Source of the DNA: Rhizoclosmatium globosum
Taxonomy: Eukaryota; Chytridiomycota; Chytridiomycetes; Chytridiales; Chytriomycetaceae
DNA: 64,000 bases
Reading direction: 5' to 3'
NCBI GenBank assembly: GCA_002104985.1
Contig: MCGO01000050.1
Location: forward strand, 186,001-250,000
Shown here: positions 12,801 to 23,611 of the stretch, one piece after another
Numbering within the stretch: the stretch's first letter is position 1
Layout of the letters: every line of letters begins with the position of its first letter
Notes under the pieces: model-generated
The model's input: only the letters and a program-made list of their open reading frames with translations
Databases searched by the model: none
What the model was told of the DNA's origin: nothing
Position numbers and translations under genes: made by a program

Positions 12801-14993
12801 ACGTGGTCTGCTGTTCCCGCAAGGGCGCATGCAGTGTTTTCTGAGGCAGCCACGAATAGGCGAGGTGTTTTGAGAGTGATGTAGTAAAACAGCGGGAAAG
12901 GTGGGGCTTGTAGTGGGAATCTGTTTTTGACAACTGTAATCTTGTGTAGAAGTCCAGCAAAGAAAGTGGCTACACCAAAGAAGTCCAGTCCTCCCGGTAC
13001 ACCCAGACAAGTAAGATCTGCCATAAATTCAGCGAATTCAGATTCAATATGAATCTCAAACGTGGTACGCGTGTATAACGCAGTTACGAGAGTTCGTGAC
13101 TCTGTAAAGAAACCAATTTGTTTTCGAACTGATGCCATTCGTTGTTCAGCAAAAGAAGTCTGGTTATAAGGATCCACAACAAAGCCCTCTAAAAAGAGAG
13201 GCGTCATGAAGATTCGGACTTCCACCAGTTTGAAGCTGTCGCCAGTGCTACTGCTACGAGTTTTTTTCTCTGGGCGAATAGGAGACGTTGACAGTACGGA
13301 TGTTTCATTCACACATCGCATTGATTCACAAAAGATTGCAATCACTGCATCGTCAGAGTCATTGATACCATTGTATGAGCCACATCGAAACCCAAGAAAT
13401 GGCGCATTCAAAGTGACATTTATCACCGGAACGTAGTGTCTTCGAAACAATTTCGGCCAAAATTGAGACTTTTCAAAGTTTGAATCTTCAGGTTTTCGTA
13501 ACGACTTTTTCCGTGCCAAGAAGGTCATCATGAACAAAAACAGACGAGATGGGAGTACTATGCATAGAGAATCAATGGTAGAGTTGAGAACAATTTGGCC
13601 AACACTCGATTGTGTGACGGAGAGAAGGGGAATAGAAACATCCAGTCGCAGATTTAATTCAGGGAGAGATGCAATGCTACTCTTGTAGCTTGGACGTAAT
13701 TCCACATCAACGTTCAGATTCTTTGCATAAAGAGTACTTTCGAGCCATAAGATACGGTCTGCATCATTGACTTCTCCGGGTTTACTATTGAGTGTACAGG
13801 ATAGAGTCAAGTTGTTCAACCGTGCAGTTGTTTGCGGTAGTTCCAAATCAAATTCTTCGAATCCATCCAGAACCGCTGTTGGCATGTTGACGCACAGGTC
13901 AACGATATGAATTCGTAATGTTGGGTGAAAGTTGTGGACTGAGGAGAGAAATGCATTACGTAATAACGAAATGTAAAAGTCCTTTCTGACAGCGTATTCT
14001 GCCTGCAAGATATCTGCCAAGTCGCCAGCACCAGGCTGTTTTGGAGGTTTGGGTTTCTTGAATTTCGCCGCAACAGCAGCGACAGTATAGACAGATTGAA
14101 CAGAGACTTCAGGGAGAGTGAGATCAATGGAATGGGTATTCGAATTGAGATTGCATAAGACAACAAGACGCGTTTCGTTTGCGAGTTTAATGATATCTGT
14201 TGGAGCGTCTTCGGGTCCAGATGTGGCTGTGAAGGGAGCGAGTTCAACGTTGACGGCAAAGACGACGCCCTTTTCATCTTTCGTGCCCTCGTTTGTGGGC
14301 GGCGACACGACGTCGGTTTTGAGATGCAGCGACAGGGCCTCGTCGCGCACCGTCAGAATGGGAACATTTGTGGCATCGACAACTACAACATCGAGGCCCA
14401 CGACATAGACCTAATTATTGAATATTCGTAAATCGATTGTTTGAATATTGATTGGTGATTGGGGGAGAAAGTGGCAGGAGAGGAGGGAAGGCACGCACCT
14501 CAATCAGGCCAACCCACACAACAACACGCAGAGCACGGCTCGCATTCTTCAGCGAACGGGCCAGCTGAGTCACGATCCTGTCAGCGGCATCGCGCAACTC
14601 GGCCTGTTTCAGAGATTGTTGTTGCTGTTGCTGTTGCTGATTCGGGGCGACGAGCGGGGCCACGGCGGAGGTTGAATTGATGCGCAGACGCAGACGAACG
14701 CCACTGACCGTCAGCGCAACTTTGCGTTCGCCGAACAGAACAGACACCCGCGCATTGCCGAGCCCGAGCGACACAAGTCCAAGGCCACCGCTGCTGCCAG
14801 TGTTGCTGCTGCTGCTCGACGAACGCGGCTTCGGCGTGAACTGAACATCTGTCAGCCCTGACCGAAGCCCGACCATCCCAATGCTCAGTCCAAATGGTCG
14901 GAGCAGCGGCCCTGCGAATGCCGCAAACAGGAATTTGATGCTGTAGTACGCGACAAGAAGGAAGAACAGTGTCCGTAGGAGAAGCCACAGCAT
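6868..14993 (-). CDS. Fmp27/Hobbit/BLTP2 (KIAA0100) family bridge-like lipid transfer protein
   Basis: Members form a long hydrophobic groove that moves phospholipids between the ER and other membranes, notably the plasma membrane. I rebuilt twelve exons (14993-14499, 14410-11871, 11818-11217, 11166-10605, 10562-10004, 9951-9751, 9701-9608, 9547-9467, 9432-8441, 8396-7629, 7582-7313, 7263-6868). They sum to 7560 nt, an exact open frame of 2519 aa, close to family length. Residues about 1-30 form the N-terminal ER anchor. Spliced residues near 1212 read GWWDKMRH, the GFWDK signature, and near 1586 read IWSPKV, the WPPW-type segment. The C-terminal part has ITRETGKALEKYFFP and MPTMEYRNKTW, typical of BLTP2. 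A His-rich insert (around 8100-8160) and a Gln run near residue 125 are local low complexity. One intron is only 34 nt (9466-9433). Vps13 and Csf1 are less likely because of the GWWDK motif. Confidence 0.88.
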
Positions 14994-15487
14994 CCTGCTC
15001 CTTTCCTGGAAGAATTAATAACACGAGCAACAAAATAAAAGAAAGAAGAAAGGAAGAGGAATATCATTTCATTCTAGCTATACATATATCCAATACTTTA
15101 TCCAATACTTTGTATATATGTATTTTATTTAGAGTCTTTTTCATTGGTATATTAGGCATCTCCTCCTTCAACCTTGAAAGAAACGCGAGAGAAAATAGGC
15201 GGAGGGGAGGGAACAAGTGGTGAAGGTGAAGAGGGTGTCCCTTCTCTTTTCCCTCACCAAAAAACAACCAAAAAAACGTGAGTTCCCACAACATCAACAG
15301 ACACTTGTGTCTTCCATACAAGCCAATGAGCAACACAATGCCATGGTTCGCGACTAAAGCTTTCGCTACTAGTATGAATGCACACTGAGTGTGCTGGAGG
15401 CCGCGTACAACCCAAGCACTCTCTCCCCCTTTCCCCTCTCCTTCTTGCATACCTATTAACCCGCCATCCCTTTCTTTCAGAGCAAAA
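14994..15487. promoter_or_regulatory. divergent promoter region between the BLTP2 gene and cyclophilin
   Basis: About 490 bp separate two diverging starts. An AT-rich core at about 15075-15130 has a short direct repeat (TATCCAATACTTT twice) and TATA-like runs. The cyclophilin side ends in a pyrimidine tract and CTTTCTTTCAG eight bases before the ATG. With a GTATGA at about 15371 this could be a 5' UTR intron. No experimental signal can be read from sequence alone. Confidence 0.4.
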
Positions 15488-16177
15488 ATGGCTAACCCAA
15501 GAGTCTTCTTCGACATCACTGCCAACGGTGCCGCCCTCGGCCGTGTCACCATGGAGCTCCGTGCTGACGTGGTCCCAAAGACTGCTGAGAACTTCCGTGC
15601 CCTCTGCACTGGCGAGAAGGGTTTCGGTTACAAGGGCTCATCCTTCCACCGTGTCATTCCTCAATTCATGTGCCAGGGTGGTGACTTTACCAACCACAAC
15701 GGAACTGGTGCGTGTGTTGTGTCTCTTTTTTAAGGCTGGGCGCCATTTTGATTTGTGGCAGTGTCATGATAAATATTAACTCCTCTCTTTTTTCTGTAAC
15801 AGGTGGAAAGTCCATCTACGGTGCCAAGTTTGCCGACGAGAACTTTGTCCTCAAGGTTTGTTTTCTGGATGCATCATCATCCTTCACTTTTTTCGCTGAT
15901 TTGGTGGCTGTTTTCACTTACCAACCAACCACCACCACCACCACCAAAAAAATAGCACACTGGTGAGGGAATCCTCTCCATGGCCAACGCTGGTCCAGGT
16001 ACCAACGGTTCCCAGTTCTTCCTCTGCACCACCAAGACCCCATGGTTGGACGGAAAGCACGTTGTTTTCGGTTCCGTCGTTGAGGGTTACGACGTTGTCA
16101 AGAAGATTGAGTCCTACGGTTCCCAGTCTGGTGCCACTAAGGCCAAGATTGTCATCGCCGACTGTGGACAGCTCTAA
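15488..16177 (+). CDS. cyclophilin A, peptidyl-prolyl cis-trans isomerase
   Basis: Catalyses proline cis-trans isomerisation and is the cytosolic cyclosporin A receptor. Exons 15488-15707, 15803-15855 and 15956-16177 give 164 aa, the normal length of a single-domain cyclophilin. Family motifs are complete: [16 protein letters not shown] with the catalytic Arg, NGSQFF, and a [12 protein letters not shown] stretch with the cyclosporin-binding Trp. There is no signal peptide or targeting extension, so it is cytosolic/nuclear. Intron 2 ends in a CCACCACC tract just before the AAAAAATAG acceptor. The context AAAAATGGCT around the start fits a highly expressed gene, and codon use is more C/G-biased at third positions than in neighbours. 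A canonical AATAAA sits 55 bp past the stop. Confidence 0.97.
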
Positions 16178-16577
16178 ATCTGCTGATTTTGCTCTTTTTG
16201 GACGTGGTGCATAGCGTGCAATATGAATGAAAATAAAGCTCAAACATCAAGGCTACTTTTCCCGTGTTTTTTGTCCCACAGCCGCTGTGCGAGAAAGTGA
16301 CATCCACAAGTGACGTGCATAGAGCGATGTCCGAAAAACTATTTTCATACGTGAGATAAAAACTCCTAACAACTCCTAACTTTTGAAGGTGGAAAAGTGG
16401 TGGAATTTCAATGCAAAACAGATGAATAAAGCCTCATCTCTTGATGCAAAATTGAGGTAATTTGTTGTAAAAGATTTAAGGCTAATACCGAAAGAGAGGG
16501 AAGCACTTTTCCACATTCAAAAGTTGGGGGTGGCTCATTGGTTTTACAGAAAAATAAATAAATTTCAATTGACATAT
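16178..16577. terminator. convergent 3' regions of cyclophilin and eIF3d
   Basis: A 400-bp spacer between two convergent stops. AATAAA at 16232-16237 suits cyclophilin polyadenylation; on the other side an AT-rich AAATAAATAAATTT tract abuts the eIF3d stop. A small repeat, AACTCCTAAC, appears twice near 16364-16380. Nothing else is seen. Confidence 0.45.
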
Positions 16578-19144
16578 TTATTCAGCAGCTTCTTCTTCAA
16601 CAACAGCAGTGGCTCCAAAGTTGGATGGAACGCTGTAGATACGGAGAATAGGCTTGTTGGCATCCTTCACCATGACGTATTTTCCATCATCCCAACCGTA
16701 AATAAGGTCGACAATTGCACGCAAAATACCCCAACCAACACCTGGAGCAAAGTTCATTTGTCCAACAAACTCGTTTGGCTTAACAGTCATTCCAGCCAAA
16801 ACACCGTGCTTAGTACGGTCCTTCACATTAGAACGAGACACGAAACCAATCTTCATAACATCAGCACCAGAGAGGATAGACTCGACAGTCCAACGCAAAA
16901 GCTTGTTACCGTTGTTCTTGATTTCAGAAACCATGACAGCACCACGTTGTTGGTCAAGCTTGGCACGCCAGTCTGGAGCACCACCACTTCCAACAGCACG
17001 AGAGTCAAACTCGTTCAAGCAGCGGGTCGTGGCAAAGAGAATGTTGTTGGTGTCAACTGGTGTGCTCAAAACGTTCTCCTCAAGAATCTCGGACATTTCT
17101 CCGTTGTTGGCACCTTCGACGACAGCGTCTAATGCAGTACGGGCAACAAGGGTGATGTTGTCTCCCAAGTCCCATCGTCGGTAACGCTGGATACCAGATG
17201 CAAGCGGCATACCTCCTGCAGCTTCCACCTCTGGAGCAAATGGAGATTCTTGCTTCAACATAAATGGCTCCACGTCAGTCTTGAGAACTTGAGCAGCGTA
17301 GTTTTGGAAAATTTGGGTAGACTCTTGAGCGAGGAACGTGGGCGTGTTGAGGCTGTCAGTCTCGTTCTCAACAGGGGGCTCAGTGGCATTCTCGTTGACA
17401 GTGTTGAAATCAAAGTAGCCTCCTTCCCGCTTGTCAAAGACAATACGGTCATCGGTTTTCGTCACAACAACATCCCAACCATAGACAGACTTTCCGCAAC
17501 ACATAATCGCAGCCAGGACATCAGCACTAGCCACAACAACACGACCGCCAATTTGTTCGGCGTATGTTTGAAGAAGCGCATCAGCAGAAGCGGTTGGGTT
17601 GACGGTTGTAAAGTTAGAAGCAGCAGTTGGGTTCAGGCGCTTCTCAGTCTTGGTGGTAATACGATCGTACGCCTTGTCGTAGAATTGACATTTACCGTGA
17701 GATGACCTGATTAATTTGAGATAAGTGAAGGAGAGAAAAGTAGTGCACAGGTTAAGTATTGAGAATTTGCATCAGGGTGTGAATACAAATGATTGGGCTC
17801 CAGCAATATATGTCAGGCAATCGGATAATATGGTCATCAGGTGCAAATAATTGGGGATAATGAAGGAAGTTGGTGTATACATACAAGTCTTCTGGGTCTT
17901 CAACTTCAAAGTAGAGTTTACCAAGACGGTTGAATTCGATTTCCTCCATCACCTTCCAGTCGATTCCGACAGCAATACTGGCATCACGCAGACGAGTAAC
18001 CTTGTCGTTATATCTACCGCCAAAGCCTCCACGACGCGCGTAACCACCACGTGTAGGTTGAGCTCCCGCCTTGAATCTGGAGGAGAAGCTTTAGTTTAGA
18101 GCTTATGGAAGGGACAAGAGGTGTATGCATCAGACAGTGTGAATATTGATTTAGGACCCCACAACTAGTGTCGGTTATCAAAAAGTCATCACTTGCAGTT
18201 TTGAAGTTGGGAGCAACAACACACCTAAAATGGAGGAAAAGGGGTTAGAAAAGAGCTTTTGGGCAAGGTAGGTGAGGGGAGAGGAATTTTGTGCATCAGA
18301 CAGTGTGAATATATGATATGAGCCCCACAACGTGTGTCGGTTATCAAAGAAAAGTCATCTCATGAGGAGGAATGGGGCATATTTGTTCATATGAGCACAC
18401 ACCTGTTGGAGAAAGTGGCAACGTTTCCAGCTGGAACTCCACCACGCTTCTGCCCGTACGAGCCCTGGTAGTTCTTGTTGGTGAGCTTTCTCACAGCGCC
18501 AGATCCAGCAGTTGGGACACGGTCGACAACAGAGAAGGAAGCTTCATCAAGGAGCTCATTGTTGGAGAATGCAAAGGCAAAGGCAGATGCAGTTCCAGAT
18601 CCAACAGCTTCGTTGTTTTGACCAAAGTTTCTGCGGGAACTACGTTGGTTGGTTTGCTCTGCAGTTTTTAAACATTGAGTTTTGAGGTCAGAGCAGGAAG
18701 AAAAAAAGGGAAATGACCCGAACCATCTGGAACTTGAGTTACTGGGGCAGACCAGTCAGCCTATCGCAACAATAAATGAGTACACACGATACGAAATATT
18801 CGATTCGACTGTTCGCCAACATACCACTTTGCCGATACGGTCGAAACGAGAGAAGGGAGCGTATGGGACTTGGTTGAGGGCAGCGAAGGCCTCAAGACCC
18901 TCCGCGGAGGCCGGAGGACCCCATCCATTTGGGTTGTCGATGATGCTTGGAAGCAAGAAGGAGAGCGGGGCTGTATTGGTCGGCAATCAGTCAGTAATCG
19001 ATTGCCCAGTCCCAAAGACCAACAGACAAGGCCCGTAACAGTATTGTCAACTGGCACAAGCCGTATTTGCCGGTGAATGAACACAATGCGCTAACCTTCT
19101 TGGGCTCTCTTTGGAGAACGGGACCGGGAGCGAGAAGTTGGCAT
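16578..19144 (-). CDS. eukaryotic translation initiation factor 3 subunit D (eIF3d)
   Basis: Peripheral eIF3 subunit that contacts mRNA at the ribosome exit channel and can bind the 5' cap. Exons 19144-19096, 18970-18825, 18760-18724, 18658-18403, 18076-17885 and 17706-16578 sum to an exact frame of 602 aa. The N-terminus is Arg/Ser-rich (SRSRSRSPKRA). The family segments NPNGWGPP, FSRFDRIGKVADW, the RG-rich stretch, DWKVMEEIEF, FYDKAYDRI and the conserved C-terminal half all follow in order. The C-terminal end is acidic, as in orthologues. The intron at 18402-18077 is unusual: it contains a tandem duplication and an internal acceptor directly followed by a donor (see findings). The start ATG opens the RS-like exon and lies 123 bp downstream of the GTPase gene stop, same strand. 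Confidence 0.93.
18077..18402 (-). repeat. tandemly duplicated intron of the eIF3d gene with an AG/GT junction
   Basis: Two related units of about 165 bp lie inside this intron. Shared blocks at 18127-18190 and 18292-18360 include GCATCAGACAGTGTGAATAT and TCGGTTATCAAA. At 18224/18225 (reading the minus strand) a pyrimidine-rich CTCCATTTTAG is followed at once by GTGTGTTG, the same donor sequence used at the true exon end. The intron therefore looks like two introns in tandem with no exon between. Confidence 0.75.
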
Positions 19145-19267
19145 TTGGTCTTTCTTTTTTTTCTGTGGAGCTCCAACAACCACCTTCTCAACTCCCTCTT
19201 TTCAACGATAAGAAGTGACATAAAATGAGTTTTATTCCCCATAATTTACCATCATTCTTCATCACAT

Positions 19268-21803
19268 TCATTTGCTCGCCTCCTGGTTGTCCTTTGGACC
19301 TAACCTCACAACCTTTCCAACACCCTTTGTTCGTCCTTCACGGAACAGGAGCCTTGTACCAATTTTCAGGTATTCAGGATTACGCATAAACCTAGAATCG
19401 TGAATTAATACACAAGTTTACGGACACTTGGCTTATTTGTACAAACCTGAACTGCACCAGAGCACGATCACCAGTTCTCAACACACCCTGATCCATTCCA
19501 ACAATCTTTGCAGTCTGTCTTACACCACCACAATGTAACATGGCCTGATACTTTGTACTGATAGTTGTACTGTGATACAAAACCAGAATTTCAGCCTCAA
19601 ACTCAAAGTACGCCTTTGCATCTGCCGCTTTGCTCAACATGACCATTCCCTTACGAATATTGCTTCTTTTGATTTTCTTCAAGGCAAAGGACGCGGATTG
19701 TCCTGCACTGGCAAGCGGGACATTTACTCGTTTGCGCTGAATCGACTTCACTATTGTTGGTGTGAAGTTTCCATTGCTGTCGGGCCCAATCAAGAGATTG
19801 TCTCCAACATGAACCACTCCATTCACGAGCGTTCCATTCACTACAGTTCCAACTCCTGGAACACTGAAAGTGTCAGTGATTTGATACTCAACAGGGGCGC
19901 TGGGGTTATAATGACCCATGCTGTTGGAGCGAAGAACATTGAGGAACAACTTCAAAAGATCAAGGCCTTCTCCCGTCAAATTAGAGATTTGGAAAATAGG
20001 ACAAACTCTGTGGTTGTAATATTGTGTCAGTTCCAATAAGAATTCTATCAAGACCTCACCTCTCAGAAACAAAGTTTCCAGCGGTAACCAAAACGTCTCC
20101 CACTGTTTTGATAAACATTGGAATTTTGCGGCATCCACTGCTCTTCAAAATCTTTGTCAACTGCTTGATGGTGCTTTCCAACACGTTTGGTGGACACATA
20201 TCAATCTTTGTGATGCAAATATATACCGGAACATTCAGCGCCAAAGCAAGTCCCAGGTGCTCTGTGGTAAAGTTAGTCGCCGTGTATCAAACCAAGAGAG
20301 ATCCAACCTTTGGTCATTCCAATAATACCAGCATTTGCTCCAATCATTAACATAACAAAATCAGGGGAACATCCAGTCATTCCGAATACGGTTGTCTTGA
20401 GGTATTTTTCATGTCCAGCAAGGTCAAAGAAAGAAATAACCTGTCACGAGTTAGAATCCAACTCATAAGTGATCTTACAATTCACACCTTTGATGCACTG
20501 GAAGTCACATCATCCCATGTCAGTTTTTGCTTGCTTCCAGTTGGCCCATGAACCAGTTCGGAAGTCACGACGTCTCCAGTTGAAGTGAAACCCATAATTT
20601 CGAGCCCAACCGAAGATGTACGACCCGTCTCAAGTTCGTGCTTGTGACGGAACAAGTTGATACGGGCCTTTCCTCTTCCATCATCCAAAACGTTCTTTGT
20701 GAGCACACCCAACAAGGTGGATTTTCCTGAAACCGATTTGTCATGTCAAACGTCAAAGCAATAGTGATGAGCATACCAGCATCCACATTTCCCACGACAG
20801 CTATTCGTAACTCGGTAATATCTTCAACTTGGCCAGGCTTTTTTCGAATCAAAACATGTGCATAATAGAATGCGCCTTCCTTCAGGTTAGCAGAGGCATC
20901 CACAACAGTTGCCGCAGAGGAGGTGAATGGAACATTATGAGATTTGTCGGCATTCTTCGTAACTTGGGAGTCCTACGCAAATCGTGAGCGCCAATCCAAC
21001 AGTTGTCAAAATTTAGACATACAACAGTGGCCGGAACAGCATTTTCAGCATCAGCAGAGGAGGTAGTAGCAGCCTATTGAAGACAGTAACCAATCAGAGA
21101 CGACAGTACAATGGAGACACACAAACAATAGGTACCAAATTGTTTGACATCTGCAACATGAGCGCACGTCTTTCGTGCAATACAGTTACATCACATTTGA
21201 TTGAAGCAGCTGATTTCTTCAGGTTCTTAAGGGCTTCGTCATATTCAGTTTTGGTCAAGTTCATTGAGGTTCCGTCATCTTCAACTCCAATCTCCAGAAC
21301 TGTTTCACCTGATTGAAACGCCGAATTAGGAGCAGTTCAAGGATGTGCAAAGGGCAAGGGGGTGTACGTGAAACACGTGTTTCAGTTAGACCAATTTTCA
21401 GAGCTGGGCCACACAGATACCCCACTCAGTTGGCAAAGGGCAATGAAGGGGATGAGGTACCTTGGCCTTGAGCAATGCGCGAGGTGAGCAGAGTGGCAAG
21501 CTTCTGTGCCTGCGCATCAGACTGGTTGACGTAGAGAGACTGTATGAGCAGTTAAAAAACCAGAGAGGGAAGCCAATGAAATCAGTTATGCACCTTCTGC
21601 GACAGATGCATGTCTGCAAACTGCAACAGAGACTGTTCATCGTCGTCGTGGTCGTGTTCGCCGTCACTGAGAATGTCTTCCACGGCATCACCCGAATCCA
21701 TTAGGGCGGATCCCGGGTTTCTGTCGCTTGTTGCACTGAGGGCAAGGAGCTTGTGCGCGAGCGATGCGGCTGCTGTCGTTGCAGTGGCAGTTGTGGCACT
21801 CAT
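19268..21803 (-). CDS. GTPBP1/GTPBP2-like translational GTPase
   Basis: Members of this EF-Tu-related family help rescue stalled ribosomes and link to mRNA decay. Exons 21803-21594, 21539-21461, 21308-21136, 21073-21023, 20972-20777, 20726-20488, 20440-20308, 20261-20060, 20007-19447 and 19391-19268 give exactly 655 aa. The G domain has GNVDAGKST (P-loop, split by an intron after GNVDAG), DLAGHEKY (G3) and ITKIDM (G4). Beta-barrel domains with [15 protein letters not shown] and the C-terminal [15 protein letters not shown] follow, as in GTPBP1. The insert between G1 and G3 with [15 protein letters not shown] is typical of GTPBP1/2 rather than EF1A, Hbs1 or eRF3. The first 70 residues are Ala/Thr-rich then acidic and probably disordered. 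It sits head-to-tail between AOS1 (stop 162 bp upstream) and eIF3d. Confidence 0.88.
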
Positions 21804-21965
21804 TGTTGTTGGTGTTCTATGAGGATGGGCGGCGCGCTTCGATTTCTCGAATTCTTTGAGGAGTGAAATGAATCGAGAAAAGGAACGACTCCGCCACCGC
21901 CAAACAAACGCCGCATTTGGAATTGGATGATATCAACTTATATTCAAATAATATTTCTGACAATA

Positions 21966-23423
21966 CTAAGAAGACACGGCTCCCAGAGCCTTGACCACAC
22001 CACCAACAGTGTCTCCAAAGCAGAAAAAGTTGCACACATCCACCTCTTTAGCTGAGACAATATTGAGCACATCTTGCGATACAATACCACCAACAATTGC
22101 ACAAACAGGGCTCAGCTCTAATTCCGCCTCTTGAGCAAGAGATCTGATAATTATTAGAACTGAAGAATTATTTCGAAGACCATACCTGACAACATCTGGC
22201 GTAATAAGTGCATTCATAACCTTGACGTCACCACCAGATGCAGAAATATATTCGCTTCGCAGCGCCAACATTGACTCGAGATCTTCCTTTGAGTCCGGTG
22301 CAGGAAGTCGTTTGTGTGCATCTTCAAATTCCCACAGAACTAAACATATTGTGTGAGACAAACAAGAAAAACAATACATTCTTACTCTGCAAGCCAAAGT
22401 AGACTGGAGAAATTCTCTTCAAAAGCTTTGGCTTCATGCCATTAAACTTAGTTGCCCTTGCAGTTTCAAGGCTGCAGTAAGTCTCACTCTTTTTGGTACG
22501 CTTCACAGTCGTGACGCCATCGGTCGTTTGATTGCGTTCCCTATCATTCGATAATTAGAAACTCGAAAGTCGGTGACATTGCCAGACTCAACTCCACATA
22601 TTCGTATTCCAACAAGTCCGAAAACATGTACCCATTCGTTCCAAACACAGCACACGAAATAAATTTGATTCTTTGCTCACGACATATGTTATTGATACGT
22701 ACCTGATTACTCCTCATTAGACTGAATCCAACAGAAAGCGATAATGATTGAAAAACTCACAAGTGTTGCAAAAGGAACCTTTCCGGCAACCAGCACAAGA
22801 TCAAAGTCCTTGAAGAATTCATTTGGCATGGATCCAACATCTTTGGAAATTGTGTTCAAGTGAACGCGAGGATTCAAGTTTGTGATGCGTGGAGCGGCTG
22901 CTTCTGCAATCTGAGCGCCCATCAGTACATGACGATCAACCAGAACATATTGATGAAACTCACGTTCTTTCCAACGTCCTCCGCAGTCAAAAAGAACTGA
23001 GCGCCAAGGTCTCGCTCAACGACTGAGTGAGCATCCAACAACGTCACTTTTCCAACACCCGCCAAGACAATGTTCTTGCAAATTTCGTTCGAAAGCCCGC
23101 AGATGCCTGCAATGAGAATGCGGGAGGTTCTCATCCTGGTGTTGCAAAGGTTGAGCAAAGCAAGGCAGGGCAACACCACAGTCTCACTTTGTTTGAGCCT
23201 CTAATCCCCACAATCTGATTTGTCTGTCATAAAGAGCCATTTCTTCCTCCGACATGGCATTACTGGTTGGTTCAGGTGCAGTTGCCGGTTGCTCTGGGTC
23301 AACATCATCCTTTCTCTTCTTGGCTTTGCGAGAGGAAGGCGATTGGGCGGTAACGTTGGCGATTGCAATATCTTCTCCCTGGTCGGAGGTGGTCCGCTTG
23401 CGTGATCTGGTTGTGGGAGTCAT
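21966..23423 (-). CDS. SUMO-activating enzyme subunit 1 (AOS1/SAE1)
   Basis: Adenylation half of the heterodimeric SUMO E1; pairs with UBA2 to activate SUMO in the nucleus. Exons 23423-23188, 23135-22964, 22910-22761, 22702-22593, 22540-22386, 22339-22186 and 22143-21966 close at 384 aa, near the family length. YDRQIRLWG, the rearranged nucleotide-binding segment with LSNEICKNIVLAGVG, FDLVLVAGKV and the C-terminal VGGIVSQDVLN helix identify the AOS1 type rather than UBA1 or ULA1. No catalytic Cys domain is present, as expected. The first 60 residues carry basic KRKR- and KAKKRK-like patches that may act as a nuclear localisation signal. The fourth intron seems to use the donor GTTGAG. The gene diverges from the methyltransferase gene; the starts are 189 bp apart. 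Confidence 0.9.
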
Positions 23424-23611
23424 TTTGTGTGACTTTTTTGGAGGACAACTTGGATACTTGAAGGGAAAGAGGAGTACCGAGTACAGTGCATTTAATCACT
23501 ATTTATCATTCTCTTCTTCTCCCGTTGTATATTTGTTGATGAATGCAGTTCTTGTTTCAACTCACCTTTCTTTTCTGTCCGAAACATTTGCAAGAAATGC
23601 TTGCGTGTGCG
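23424..23611. promoter_or_regulatory. short divergent promoter between AOS1 and the Suv4-20-like gene
   Basis: Only about 190 bp lie between the two starts, so it must serve both genes if both starts are right. In-frame ATGs at 23543 and 23597 upstream of the chosen methyltransferase start would shorten it further. No defined motif is claimed. Confidence 0.4.
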
